Shown: positions 14,434-23,152 of the stretch, in pieces | Layout of the letters: each line of letters opens with the position of its first letter | How positions within the stretch are numbered: position 1 is the first letter of the stretch | NCBI RefSeq assembly: GCF_018614615.1 | Contig: NZ_JAGGOK010000004.1 | Coordinates: forward strand, 62,001-126,000 | Length of the DNA: 64,000 nucleotides | From: Streptomyces sp. ISL-100 | Lineage (GTDB): Bacteria; Actinomycetota; Actinomycetes; Streptomycetales; Streptomycetaceae | Direction: 5' to 3' | Position numbers and translations under genes: made by a program | Notes under the pieces: generated by a model | The model's input: only the letters and a program-made list of their open reading frames with translations | Databases searched by the model: none | What the model was told of the DNA's origin: nothing

Positions 14434-16578
14434 TCAGCCGGTGACGCCGTAGGGCACGCGGGTACGTACACCCGGCGGCAGCGGCATCAGAGGTGCCGTC
14501 CGCCGTACGGGCTCGATCTTGTCGGCCCGCGCCGTGGCGGACGCCGGACCGGCGGGCAGGGTGAGGCTGACCCGGTCCTGGAGCAGGCCGGCCGCGACCC
14601 AGCCCGAGACCGTGCCCGCGTACGGCGTGCCGAAGGCTTCCGTACCCAGCAGCAGGTCCCGTCGGGTTCCGGCGGGCATGGTCGCGGGGACGCGGACGCC
14701 GCTCGGAGCCTGCACCGTCACGGTGTCACCGATGCGGTACGCGGTCACCCGGCCGGCCTTGACGGCGGTCTTCCAGGTGGCCCGGTCGCGAAGCTCGGCG
14801 CGGATGTCGCGCTGGCGCAGGTTCACCAGCGGGGCGCTGTCCGCGTACAGCGTGGAGTAATCGCTCAGAACGCGGTCGAGCACCGGGTAGGCGATGCGGT
14901 CTTCGGCGAGGTTGGACTGGTGGATGAAGTGGGGCCGGGGGTCGTTGGCGAGCACGTGCCCCAGGGCGATGCGGGATTCCAGCGGAACGACGTAATCCGC
15001 GTAGCCGGTGACCGGATCGAGCGGCTCCGCCAGGCAGGTGGAGTTGGCGGCGGTCTCGCAGATGCCGCTGCCGCCGTCGGCGGACCGGCTGTAGATCCAG
15101 TTGTACTCGTCGATCTGGTCGGCGGTCCGGCCGGCGTTGTAGAAGATGTTCATGGGATAGCGCGGCACGGTGAGCGCCGGGCCGACCTTGCGCTGCTCAC
15201 GGTCGCGCGAGTTGTCCGACGCGAGCGAGGTGACGTCGTTGTCGGTGAGCGCCGGTCCGAGGTTCGGGTTGTCGTCCGGCTGCTGGGGCAGCACCTTCAG
15301 GCCGGAGTGTTCACCGGTCACCAGCTCGGCGTCGACCAGGGGCAGCCCGGCGCGCTCTGCCCAGAGCCGGTTGTCCCGGATCTGCCCGGCGATCTCGGTG
15401 CGGCTGACGTAGCGCGTACTGCCGTCGGGGTTCTTCGCGCAGCTCCACGGGACCGCGCTGACGTCCTGGACGCAGCCGAGGAAGGGGTGGTTGTACGTGT
15501 GGTTGACCCATCGGTACGCGCTCTTGTCGGCGACGAGCTGCTGTGCGAGCGGGTCGCTGCCGGCGTTCTCCTCCTTGTAGAGCTCGCTGCCGCCGCCGTT
15601 GAACACCATGTCGAGTGTGAAGTCCTTGGAGCGGGACCACTGGGCGGCGTGCTGGGCGTCGTCGGCCGTCATCCGGATGGCGTCCGCTTCGCCCTGTCCG
15701 GGCGGGCAGTCCACGTCGCCCGGCGTGCAGTTCAGCTGGCTGTCCCAGCGGTCGTCCGCGGCGAAGACGTCGTCGACGTGTACGGCGAAGTAGTTACGGG
15801 CTGCGCCGATCCGCACGTCCTGGGTGAGCCATCCGACGATGCCCCGGGCCAGCAAGCGGAACTGCTGCTGATGCTGGTTGTAGACGAACGTGACGACGAG
15901 CTCGCGGCGCCCGTCGTGCCGGTATTCGCCGACGAGGGAGCCGCGTTCGGCCGAGCCGGGCAGTGGGACGTCCACGTAGGTGGTGAAGTCGGCGCCCGGT
16001 GCGGGCTTCGCCGCGTGGGCGTAACTCTCCGACACGGAGGGCGCGTTGTCCTCGAACGGCACGGCCCCTTCCAGGTAGCCGAAGGGGCCGGCCTTGCCCG
16101 CCGCGGTCACCTCGGCGCGGGCGCCGTCCAGGGATCCGCTGTAGCCGCCGTTGGCCGGGTGATCGAGGCCGACTTCGGGACGGGCGTACGTGTACGCGTC
16201 GACCTGCGGGATCGCGAAGGTCTTCTCGTACGCGACGAGGGCGGCCATCTCCGCTGAACCGGCGGCGAAGGGGTTGTCGTTGGGCAGCACCACGGCCTGG
16301 TACTTGGCACGCGGCCGCCCCCCGACCGTGTCGGAGAGGAAGGCCGCGTCGATCACCGGGCGATTGTCCCTGGACAGATCGATGGAGGTGTACGGCGTCC
16401 CGGCGCCGTCCAGTTCGGCGACGATCGCGGCGGTGGCGGGTCCCCCGTCGTCCACCACCAGGACGCGCAGGTCGATCCGCGGCGGTGGCGCGGCGGCGGC
16501 TCCGGCAGCGGGCGTTGCGAGCGCGAACAGCATTGCGGCCGCGCTCAAAACGGCAGCAGTGTGCCCCGTGCGTCTCAT
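14434..16578 (-). CDS. Secreted polysaccharide deacetylase, CE18/Agd3-like
   Basis: A 714-residue secreted protein with a clear signal peptide (MRRTGHTAAVLSAAAMLFAL to 'AGAAAAPPP'). The N-terminal ~230 residues resemble a beta-rich accessory region. The catalytic barrel has 'NYFAVHVDDVFAADD' (D269, D270 as metal/base candidates) and 'WVNHTYNHPFLGC' giving H360-x3-H364, the HxxxH pair described for the fungal galactosaminogalactan deacetylase Agd3. A further ~100-residue C-terminal beta region follows. It would remove acetyl groups from GalNAc residues outside the cell, making the polymer cationic. GGAGG sits 7 nt before ATG 16578. It is the first gene of the operon, behind a 464-bp leader holding a dre site. 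Confidence 0.8.
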   Translation of the reverse strand: MRRTGHTAAVLSAAAMLFALATPAAGAAAAPPPRIDLRVLVVDDGGPATAAIVAELDGAGTPYTSIDLSRDNRPVIDAAFLSDTVGGRPRAKYQAVVLPNDNPFAAGSAEMAALVAYEKTFAIPQVDAYTYARPEVGLDHPANGGYSGSLDGARAEVTAAGKAGPFGYLEGAVPFEDNAPSVSESYAHAAKPAPGADFTTYVDVPLPGSAERGSLVGEYRHDGRRELVVTFVYNQHQQQFRLLARGIVGWLTQDVRIGAARNYFAVHVDDVFAADDRWDSQLNCTPGDVDCPPGQGEADAIRMTADDAQHAAQWSRSKDFTLDMVFNGGGSELYKEENAGSDPLAQQLVADKSAYRWVNHTYNHPFLGCVQDVSAVPWSCAKNPDGSTRYVSRTEIAGQIRDNRLWAERAGLPLVDAELVTGEHSGLKVLPQQPDDNPNLGPALTDNDVTSLASDNSRDREQRKVGPALTVPRYPMNIFYNAGRTADQIDEYNWIYSRSADGGSGICETAANSTCLAEPLDPVTGYADYVVPLESRIALGHVLANDPRPHFIHQSNLAEDRIAYPVLDRVLSDYSTLYADSAPLVNLRQRDIRAELRDRATWKTAVKAGRVTAYRIGDTVTVQAPSGVRVPATMPAGTRRDLLLGTEAFGTPYAGTVSGWVAAGLLQDRVSLTLPAGPASATARADKIEPVRRTAPLMPLPPGVRTRVPYGVTG

Positions 16579-17042
16579 GTTGCGTCCTCCCCAGAAGGGC
16601 AGACCCGAAGTCAGCCGGCCTGCCCCGCCCCCCTCGCGGCGGCCGGCTCCGTGAGGTGCCGACGCTGTCCCGCTCTGTCGGATCACATAGTGAGGCGCTT
16701 GGAGGAGAAGTTGTGAGGGCATGGTGAAAGCTGGCGCAAAAGGCACGCGCGTTCTGGGGGTCGTCCGGTCGAACGGACGGTCGCATTCGCACCTGCGGAA
16801 CCCACCGTCGATATCGCACCGAAGCGCAGGTGGCGGATGGCGCAAGCGGTTGCCCCAACCCCTGAAACCAAGTGGTCTAGACCAAAGAAAAGAAAGCGGA
16901 ATCGCACGAGAGCAAATCCAGCCACCCTCCTCCGGGGCTCACTCCGGGCGCGCACGGCGCACACTGGCGCAACAAGGGAGCACATCGGGGCGCACGACCG
17001 GCTCCGGGCGACCCTGGACGTCCAGATTCGGCAAACCAGTGC
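16579..17042. promoter_or_regulatory. Control region of the EPS operon
   Basis: No gene is visible in these 464 bp. The sequence is markedly richer in A than its neighbours around 16865-16920 and contains the perfect dre palindrome described separately. It also carries the GGAGG ribosome site of the deacetylase at its left end. The GNAT gene on the right is on the same strand and may read toward it, but the long spacer suggests an independent promoter for the operon. I could not place a -10/-35 pair with confidence. Confidence 0.5.
16873..16884. promoter_or_regulatory. DasR-type dre palindrome TGGTCTAGACCA
   Basis: A perfect 12-bp palindrome TGGTCTAGACCA, extended to AGTGGTCTAGACCAAA. This is the core of the dre element (A[CG]TGGTCTAGACCA[CG]T) bound by DasR, the GntR regulator that senses amino-sugar phosphates in streptomycetes. 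Its centre is 300 bp upstream of the deacetylase start. It lies in an intergenic gap, as functional dre sites usually do. The right outer position (AA) departs from consensus. Confidence 0.7.
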
Positions 17043-17513
17043 CTAATCCAGCTCCAGTTCCCCCACCTTCTGATCCCCGCTCATCTCCCCCGTCGGGCGG
17101 ATCCCGAGTCCCAGGTAGAACCCCTCGGGACCGTCCTCGCCCGGGTGCCACGTCGTAGTGAGACGGGTGCCGCCGCGGCGGCGGATTTCAGCGGCCACCG
17201 ACTCGACGGCGAAGCGGCCGTAGCCGCGGCCCTGTTCGCCGGCCGCGATGTTGAGACGCCACAGGCCCGAGCGGATATCGGTGCCCTTGCCTTCACCGGT
17301 GAAGTCGATGTCGAAAAAGGCCATGAGGAAGCCGACGAGCCGGTCGCCGTCAAGGATGAGCCGGGGCCACGCGGTGCCGGGGTTCACGTACGCCTCGGCG
17401 AGGGACTTCACGACTGGTGCGACCAAGTGCTCCTGGTCAGGGCGGACTCGCAGGCCGATCGCGGCATCGAAGTTGTCGGCAGTGATCTTTTCCAGGCGGA
17501 GCGCAGTCGTCAT
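17043..17513 (-). CDS. GNAT-family N-acetyltransferase
   Basis: A 156-residue acetyl-CoA-dependent acyltransferase. It begins 'MTTALRLEKITADNFDAAI', has 'WPRLILDGDRLVGFLM' on the central strands, and the acetyl-CoA pyrophosphate loop 'GEQGRGYGRFAVE' (Q/RxxGxG/A), then 'FYLGLGIRPTGE'. The pattern is close to diamine/spermidine-type acetyltransferases, but the substrate is inference. ATG 17513 begins the conserved part; upstream frame is not conserved-looking. It is divergent from the lysyl oxidase-like gene. Confidence 0.8.
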   Translation of the reverse strand: MTTALRLEKITADNFDAAIGLRVRPDQEHLVAPVVKSLAEAYVNPGTAWPRLILDGDRLVGFLMAFFDIDFTGEGKGTDIRSGLWRLNIAAGEQGRGYGRFAVESVAAEIRRRGGTRLTTTWHPGEDGPEGFYLGLGIRPTGEMSGDQKVGELELD

Positions 17514-17764
17514 GCGAAAAACCATAATCCCGGTGATCAAATGACTTTCCGCGTCCACCGGACACGCCCTTACCGCAACTGCGGAAGGTGCGGGGCGAAA
17601 CGGCGCCGAGATGGCTTGATCCGGCCTCCACAACCTGTTTTCGGACAACGATCCGCGACTCACGAAGCCACAGACAACCCATGCTGCCCTCCCCCAACTC
17701 TCACGGGCCGGAGACGGTTTCGCGATCGTCCACCTCCCAGCAGGTACTCGGAAAACGAGGAACG

Positions 17765-19456
17765 ATGACCAGATTCCACCAGGCCCGCCCATGGCGTTCA
17801 CTGATTGCCGCCGGTGCGGCTATCACCGTGACCGCCGGCGTGGTCGCCGCCGCGCCCGATGCCGAAGACTCACAGCCCGCGCCGAAGCTCAGCCTGATCG
17901 CCGCGTCGTCGTCGGTGACCCTCGACTCGTGGAAGGACGACCCTGGCGTCTACCTGGACCTCGGTACGTACGTAACCGCCGAGAACGGGCCCCTCGAACT
18001 CAAGGTGACCCGCAAGTCCTACAAGGACCCGGTCGTCGCCACGCAGATCATCCGCGAGGGCACCAAGACCCGGACCAAAACCCTTCCCCAGGGCCTGGTG
18101 AAGGGCTTCGGGGGGCTGCCGGGCTTCGCTCAGATCAAGATCACTAACGCGGCCGGCCGTACCGTGGTGAACAAGTCCGAGGCCTTCTGTCCGAACAACG
18201 CCTCCGGCCGGGTCCGCCCCGACGCCCCGGCCAAGTCGAAGTATCCCGAGAGCTGTCCCGAGAACCCGTTCACGCTCGGCTCGGTGTGGGGTGTCGAGAA
18301 CGGCTGGGCGTCCAACACGTACGCGGGCTACTACTCCAACCCGGTCGCTCTGCCGCCCGGGAAGTACACCGCCAAGGTGTCCGTACGGAAGCAGTACCGC
18401 CTCTTGTTCGGCATGGAGAACAAGCCTCAGACGATCAAGCTGACCGTACGAGAGCGCAGCTACGACGGCGGCGCGGGCGCACCGGCCGCCATGAAGCACG
18501 GGTCCCACTCGGCCGGGCATTCCGGCCACGGCGCGATGCGCACGCCGGCGCCCGCCGCTGCGACGAGCGGGGCCGCTCCGTCGTACAACGTCGGGCACGG
18601 GCCCCACACTCCCGCGCCGCCCGCCCTCCCGTGGGCACTCAAGAAGGCCGCGCTCAGGGCCGGTCCGGTGGGCGACACCACCGGGCAGACCGACGGTTCC
18701 CGGAAGGCTCCCGCGGTGAAGCCCGCCGCGCAGCGGCCGACCGGCACGCCGGACGTGCCGGACGTGCCCAAGCCCGATCTCCGTTCGCTGCCGGCCTACG
18801 GCATCGCCATCAGTAAGGGGCAGGGCAGCACTCGGGGCAAGGACTACCTGGCGTTCAGCGCAAACGTGTGGAACGCCGGTCCCGCACAGCTGGTGGTCGA
18901 CGGCTTCCGCAGCCCCGGCAAGAAGCTGATGGACGCCTATCAGTACTTCTACGACGCCGACGGGAAGCAGGTCGGCTACACCCCGACCGGCACCATGGAG
19001 TGGGACCCGCGCCCGGGTCACGAGCACTGGCACTTCACCGACTTCGCCAGCTACCGGCTGCTCAAGGCCGACCAGCGGGAGTCGGTGCGCAGCGGCAAGG
19101 AGGCGTTCTGCCTGGCCAACACCGACGCCGTCGACTACACGGTGGAGAACGCCAACTGGCACCCGAACAACACCGACTTGTCCACCGCGTGCGGCCAGGA
19201 GAACTCCATCTCTGTCCGGGAGGTGCTCGACGTCGGCTCCGGCGACACGTACACCCAGGACCTTCCCGGCCAGTCCTTCGACATCTCGAACCTGCCGAAC
19301 GGCACCTACTACATCCAGGTGCTGGCCAACCCCGAGAAGCGGCTCAAGGAGACCAGCCTCAGCAACAACAGCGCTCTGCGCAAGGTCGTCCTGGGTGGCA
19401 CGCCGGGCGCCCGTACGGTGACCGTGCCCGCTCATGACCTGGTCAACGCCAACTGA
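17765..19456 (+). CDS. Secreted lysyl oxidase-like copper protein
   Basis: A 563-residue secreted protein. 'MTRFHQARPWRSLIAAGAAI' begins a signal peptide ending near 'VAAAPDA'. The N-terminal half (about residues 30-240) is a beta-rich region with a Cys pair; residues 240-330 are a low-complexity His/Ala/Pro linker ('MKHGSHSAGHSGHG'); the C-terminal half is the lysyl oxidase domain with copper-ligand cluster H419-E-H421-W-H423 ('GHEHWHFTDF') and 'ENANWHPNN'. Lysyl oxidases deaminate lysine side chains with a copper/quinone cofactor and cross-link matrix; streptomycete homologues exist. ATG 17765 has GAGGAA just upstream. A strong hairpin terminator follows. Confidence 0.8.
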   Translation: MTRFHQARPWRSLIAAGAAITVTAGVVAAAPDAEDSQPAPKLSLIAASSSVTLDSWKDDPGVYLDLGTYVTAENGPLELKVTRKSYKDPVVATQIIREGTKTRTKTLPQGLVKGFGGLPGFAQIKITNAAGRTVVNKSEAFCPNNASGRVRPDAPAKSKYPESCPENPFTLGSVWGVENGWASNTYAGYYSNPVALPPGKYTAKVSVRKQYRLLFGMENKPQTIKLTVRERSYDGGAGAPAAMKHGSHSAGHSGHGAMRTPAPAAATSGAAPSYNVGHGPHTPAPPALPWALKKAALRAGPVGDTTGQTDGSRKAPAVKPAAQRPTGTPDVPDVPKPDLRSLPAYGIAISKGQGSTRGKDYLAFSANVWNAGPAQLVVDGFRSPGKKLMDAYQYFYDADGKQVGYTPTGTMEWDPRPGHEHWHFTDFASYRLLKADQRESVRSGKEAFCLANTDAVDYTVENANWHPNNTDLSTACGQENSISVREVLDVGSGDTYTQDLPGQSFDISNLPNGTYYIQVLANPEKRLKETSLSNNSALRKVVLGGTPGARTVTVPAHDLVNAN

Positions 19457-19477
19457 CTCTCGCTCGTCGCAACGGCA

Positions 19478-19512
19478 CTTCGGCTCCCGAGCTCGGCGCT
19501 CGGGAGCCGAAG
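19478..19512. terminator. Bidirectional hairpin terminator
   Basis: A perfect 14-bp stem, CTTCGGCTCCCGAG (19478-19491) against CTCGGGAGCCGAAG (19499-19512), with a 7-nt loop. It lies between the convergent lysyl oxidase-like and methyltransferase genes and can serve both. No U-run is present, as is usual in this genus. Confidence 0.85.
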
Positions 19513-19523
19513 TCCACGCGTCG

Positions 19524-20147
19524 CTAGGGAGCCAGAGCGGTGCCGAGGGAGTCGGCGCCCATGGGCTTCGGGGTGCCCTTCTCGTAGAAGACTTCGATGT
19601 CCGTAATCGTGAACCCCGCGGCCGTCAGCATGTCGGCGGTCGGCCTGGTGAGGTGGCACCCGCCGAAGAGCCGCTTGTTCACCGGTTCGAGCCGTCGTTG
19701 CCAGCGCCGTACGTTTTCGTCCTGCTCCGGGGCCAGCCCGTGTTCGAGGAAGTGCAGGGTCCCTCCAGGCCTCAGTACGCGCCGCACCTCGCGCAGCGCG
19801 GCGTCCGCGTCCGGGATCGTGCACAGCGTCCAGGTGGACAGGGCGGCGTCGAAGCTGTCGTCCTCGAACGGCAAGGACTGGCCGTCCAGACCGGCGCGCC
19901 GCACTGGGACACGTGCCGCCCTTACCCGTTCGCCGGCGAGTTTCCATCCGACGTCGGAAGGTTCGATCGCGGTCACACCGGTGACGGCGGCCGGGTAGAA
20001 GGGGACGTTGTGCCCCGTACCGAATCCGATCTCGACCACTTCCCCCGCCAAGCCTTCGCAGACTCGACGTCGTAGCGGCTGGGCTGTCTTGACGCCGCAG
20101 GCGACGTTGACAATGCGCGGCACCACTTGATCGAGGTAGAACCCCAT
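19524..20147 (-). CDS. Class I SAM-dependent methyltransferase (UbiE-like)
   Basis: A 207-residue enzyme with motif I 'VVEIGFGTGHNVPFYP', an acidic motif II in 'VTAIEPSD', the central 'FDAALSTWTLCTIPD' and 'EVRRVLRPGGTLHFLEHG'. This is the UbiE/methyltransferase-11 subgroup; relatives methylate small molecules or lipids. 'GGCHLTRPTADMLTAAGF' near the C-terminus is typical of this subgroup. It ends 12 bp from the shared terminator and starts 23 bp beyond the stop of the SpoIIE gene, which lies on the same strand upstream, so both may be co-transcribed. Confidence 0.82.
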   Translation of the reverse strand: MGFYLDQVVPRIVNVACGVKTAQPLRRRVCEGLAGEVVEIGFGTGHNVPFYPAAVTGVTAIEPSDVGWKLAGERVRAARVPVRRAGLDGQSLPFEDDSFDAALSTWTLCTIPDADAALREVRRVLRPGGTLHFLEHGLAPEQDENVRRWQRRLEPVNKRLFGGCHLTRPTADMLTAAGFTITDIEVFYEKGTPKPMGADSLGTALAP

Positions 20148-20170
20148 TGCGGCCTCCGTGTCTCGCGGGG

Positions 20171-22372
20171 TTACGACGGCGTCAGGCGCAGCAGAAACAG
20201 TGCGGTGTCGTCCATGCGGTCCGGCGACGGACGTGCGCGCCGCATGAGCTCGTCGGCGAGGGCGTCCAGGTCGCGCGCCCCCTCGCTGAGGGCGTCAGCG
20301 AGGTCCGCGGTCGCCTCCTCGATGTCGGTGCCCGCCCTTTCCACCAGGCCGTCGGTGAACAGGGTCAGGACGGCGCCGGGCGGCAGGTCGATTTCGATCG
20401 CCTCGTACTGGGCAGCGGGGTCAATGCCGAGCAGGAGGCCGGGGGGCACGGCGACGCTTTCCGTGCGTCCGCCGGGGTCTCGCAGGAGGGGCGGGAGGTG
20501 GCCGGCGGTCGCCAGGCACACCCGGCGGCGGACAAGGTCGATCTGGGCGTACAGACAACTGGTGAACAACCCGGGATTCAGGTCGGTCAGCAGGCGGTTG
20601 GTGCGCGCGAGGACATCGTCGGGAGCCGCTCCGGCGATGGCGTTGGCGCGGACGGCGGTACGGACCTGTCCCATCAGGGCGGCAGCGGTGACGCTGTGCC
20701 CCTGGACGTCTCCGATGACGGCGGCGGCCGTGGTTTCGTCGAGGCGTACCAGGTCGTAGAAGTCGCCTCCGATGTCCATGCCGCGGGTGGCCGGAAGATA
20801 GCGGGCCGTCGCCTGCAGGCCGGGCAGCGCCGGGAGTGCCTGGGGCAGCAGGCTGGCCTGCAGAGTGCGGGCGAGGCCGCTCTTGGTGTCGTACAGATGC
20901 GCGCGGTCCAGCGCCTGTGCGGCAAGACCGCCGAACGCGGTCAGAATGGCTCGGTCGTCGTGCCCGAACACATGGGGCCGGTCGTACGCCAGTACGCAGC
21001 AGCCGATAGGCCGGCCCGCGGCGACGAGGGGCAGGAACGCCCAGGCGTGATTGCCGTCGTCGTCCACGGCGTGCGGGAAGGCGTCGTGGAGTTCGCGGCG
21101 GGAGGCGAAGAAGGCAGGTTCGGCCGTGGTCACCGCGCGGCTGCTCGGGTGGTCGGCCGACAGTGGCACGTCACCGAGCCGTTCCATCTCCTCGGCCCCA
21201 TAGCCATGATGCCCTCGAAGGCGCAGTTTGCCGGCCTGTACGGCGAACAGGGCGACCGCGTGCGCGCCGAAGCTGGGCGCGATCTGGTCGACCACCAGCT
21301 TGATCACGTCCGGCACGCTGAGGGCTTCGGTGAGCGCCGCTGCCAGATGCGCCAGTTGATAGAGCACCCCGACCCGGGGCGGCGCGGCTCCCGTGCCCGG
21401 CGGCACGGCGGAGTCCGGCAGCGGGGGCAGGGACGCCGCTCCTGCTCCGGCTCCGGCTCCGGTGGCTCCGGCTCCCGCTCCCGCTCCCGCTCCCGCTCCC
21501 GCTCCCGCTCCAGCCACGCGGGAGCGTGCGATGCGCACGCTGATCCCCCGTGCGTCGGGATACAGCTCGAAGGACAGCCACAGGTCATCGGGGCGCCGAA
21601 CCGTGAAAGACGTGGGGTGACGGCTCATCACCGCCGACCGGTAGCGGTCTTCGAATACGGGGTCGTCAAGCCAGGGCATGGCTTCCCAGGGCCGTGCTCC
21701 GAGCAGCGCGGGAACTGTGCTGCCGACCAGCTCCGCCCCGTTGGGGGTGATGAAGGTGATTCGGCCGTCGAGGTCGAGCGCGCAGCAGCCCTCCGGAAGC
21801 CGCTCGGTGAAATCGACCGCGGCCTGGGCCTCGACCTGCGTGACCATGCGGCGCCGCGGCACCGGAACAATTCTCGGTTCGGGCCTGGGCAGGATCGGAT
21901 GGCCGCTTTCCTCCGCGCGGCGCAGCGCCGCACCGACGTATCCGGATGCCTTTTCGATAGCCCTCTGCCGCTCGGGTTCGATCACCAGCGGGTGGGAGCC
22001 CGGCCACAACAGCACCAGCCCGCCCCAGGTCCGCTGCGCGCTGACCGCCCGCGCGGCCGCGAGGGCGAAGGAGTAGGGCAGCGCCAAGCCGATGCGCGGG
22101 TAGCGGCGGGCGAGTTCCCCTTCGGCTCCGACCCAGACCAGGCGGCCCTCCCGTACCGCCTCCGCCAGCGGACCCGAGGCGGACATTCCCACCCTGGCCC
22201 AGGGCATCGCGAGGCTGGACGGCACTCCGGCGAGTACGACGGCCGAAAGCACTTGGCCGCTCGACGTGAGCACGTAGATCCCGCCGCCGTACGCATCGGA
22301 CTCGCGCAGCACCCGGGAGAGCAGCCGGTCCAGTACCTCCGGCTGTCCGGTCTCTTCCTCCGGCGATGCCAT
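20171..22372 (-). CDS. GAF-PAS-GAF-SpoIIE (PP2C) serine phosphatase
   Basis: A 733-residue cytoplasmic signalling phosphatase. Residues ~1-160 form a GAF-like domain; ~185-285 a PAS domain ('GCCALDLDGRITFITPNG'); ~288-320 an Ala-Gly linker; ~340-480 a second GAF ('LAHLAAALTEALSVPDV'); and ~490-730 a SpoIIE PP2C domain with 'LQASLLPQALPALPGL', 'DIGGDFYDLV', 'VIGDVQGHSV', 'LATAGHLPPLL', 'LFTDGLVE' and 'DDTALFLLR'. The metal-binding aspartates are present. Such proteins dephosphorylate anti-sigma-factor antagonists in stress pathways. No RsbW-like kinase or antagonist gene is adjacent. Confidence 0.87.
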   Translation of the reverse strand: MASPEEETGQPEVLDRLLSRVLRESDAYGGGIYVLTSSGQVLSAVVLAGVPSSLAMPWARVGMSASGPLAEAVREGRLVWVGAEGELARRYPRIGLALPYSFALAAARAVSAQRTWGGLVLLWPGSHPLVIEPERQRAIEKASGYVGAALRRAEESGHPILPRPEPRIVPVPRRRMVTQVEAQAAVDFTERLPEGCCALDLDGRITFITPNGAELVGSTVPALLGARPWEAMPWLDDPVFEDRYRSAVMSRHPTSFTVRRPDDLWLSFELYPDARGISVRIARSRVAGAGAGAGAGAGAGAGATGAGAGAGAASLPPLPDSAVPPGTGAAPPRVGVLYQLAHLAAALTEALSVPDVIKLVVDQIAPSFGAHAVALFAVQAGKLRLRGHHGYGAEEMERLGDVPLSADHPSSRAVTTAEPAFFASRRELHDAFPHAVDDDGNHAWAFLPLVAAGRPIGCCVLAYDRPHVFGHDDRAILTAFGGLAAQALDRAHLYDTKSGLARTLQASLLPQALPALPGLQATARYLPATRGMDIGGDFYDLVRLDETTAAAVIGDVQGHSVTAAALMGQVRTAVRANAIAGAAPDDVLARTNRLLTDLNPGLFTSCLYAQIDLVRRRVCLATAGHLPPLLRDPGGRTESVAVPPGLLLGIDPAAQYEAIEIDLPPGAVLTLFTDGLVERAGTDIEEATADLADALSEGARDLDALADELMRRARPSPDRMDDTALFLLRLTPS
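21441..21512 (-). repeat. Hexanucleotide repeat encoding (Ala-Gly)n linker
   Basis: About twelve tandem or near-tandem copies of a 6-bp unit (GCTCCG/GCTCCC on the plus strand) encode the alternating Ala-Gly linker between the PAS and second GAF domains of the SpoIIE phosphatase. The tract is in frame. The purest part, GCTCCC repeated at 21471-21510, is the segment most prone to slippage. Confidence 0.85.
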
Positions 22373-22492
22373 GGATTACCGTCCTGCTGGTGCGCGCGGC
22401 CCCACAAAAGACATATCTCTGGACGCTACGCCCAGACCGCTGATGGCGCACCCGCAAGGTGTACGGCGCTGACCTGCCGGGGGAACGGCGCG

Positions 22493-23116
22493 TCAGGCGC
22501 CGGCCACCAGCATCCCTCCCATCGTGACCATGGTGGCGGCGACAAAGCCGTCCAGCACCCGCCAGGCGGCGGGGCGCGACAACAGGCCGCTGAGCAGGCG
22601 GGCCCCGTAGCCCAGGGTGGTGAACCAGGTCAGGCTGGCCAGCACCGCGCCGAGCCCGAAGGCCCAGCGCAGGGAGCCGTGGTCGGCGGCGACCGAGCCG
22701 ATCAGCAGCACGGTGTCCAGGTAGACGTGCGGGTTGAGCCAGGTCATGGCGAGGCAGGTCAGCACGGCCTTGCGGGCTGACCCGGCTGTCGCGCCCTGCG
22801 TGTTGAGGCCGGCGCCGGGTGCGGGCCTGAGCACACGCCGGGCGGCGAGGACGCCGTAACAGATCAGGAACCCTCCGCCGGCCAGGCCGACCACGGTCAG
22901 GGCGGCAGGCCACTCGGTCACCACGGCTCCCACGCCCGTGACGCCGAGCGCGATGAGGACCGCGTCGGACACGGCGCAGATGCCGACCACGGCGAGCACG
23001 GCGTGCCGTCGCGCCCCCTGGCGCAGGACAAAGGCGTTCTGCGCGCCGATGGCAACGATGAGGGAGAGTCCGGTGCCGAAGCCGATGAGTGCTGCCGTGA
23101 GAATTCCGTGGGTCAT
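22493..23116 (-). CDS. LysE/ArgO-family amino-acid exporter
   Basis: A 207-residue inner-membrane exporter with about six hydrophobic segments. The start 'GFGTGLSLIVAIGAQNAFVL' carries the signature GAQNAFVLRQG, and 'LAMTWLNPHVYLD' is the second family motif. LysE/ArgO proteins export lysine or arginine. It is divergent from a LysG/ArgP-like regulator across a 69-bp gap, the classic arrangement. ATG 23116 is chosen because conserved sequence begins there. Confidence 0.9.
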   Translation of the reverse strand: MTHGILTAALIGFGTGLSLIVAIGAQNAFVLRQGARRHAVLAVVGICAVSDAVLIALGVTGVGAVVTEWPAALTVVGLAGGGFLICYGVLAARRVLRPAPGAGLNTQGATAGSARKAVLTCLAMTWLNPHVYLDTVLLIGSVAADHGSLRWAFGLGAVLASLTWFTTLGYGARLLSGLLSRPAAWRVLDGFVAATMVTMGGMLVAGA

Positions 23117-23152
23117 GCCGCCGACAGTATGGATCAACAGGGCTTCAGTACA

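Noticed and set aside
14197..16257. A 686-codon open frame on the plus strand
   Set aside because: Antisense of the deacetylase and part of the glycosyltransferase; composition is Val/Gly/Arg-rich and shows no motif.
16579..17042. Small protein-coding genes in the EPS leader
   Set aside because: Short open frames there are Arg/Ser/Pro-rich and have no ribosome sites; the region is more simply regulatory.
21441..21512. CRISPR-like direct repeat
   Set aside because: The 6-bp units are contiguous without spacers and encode an Ala-Gly linker in a phosphatase.
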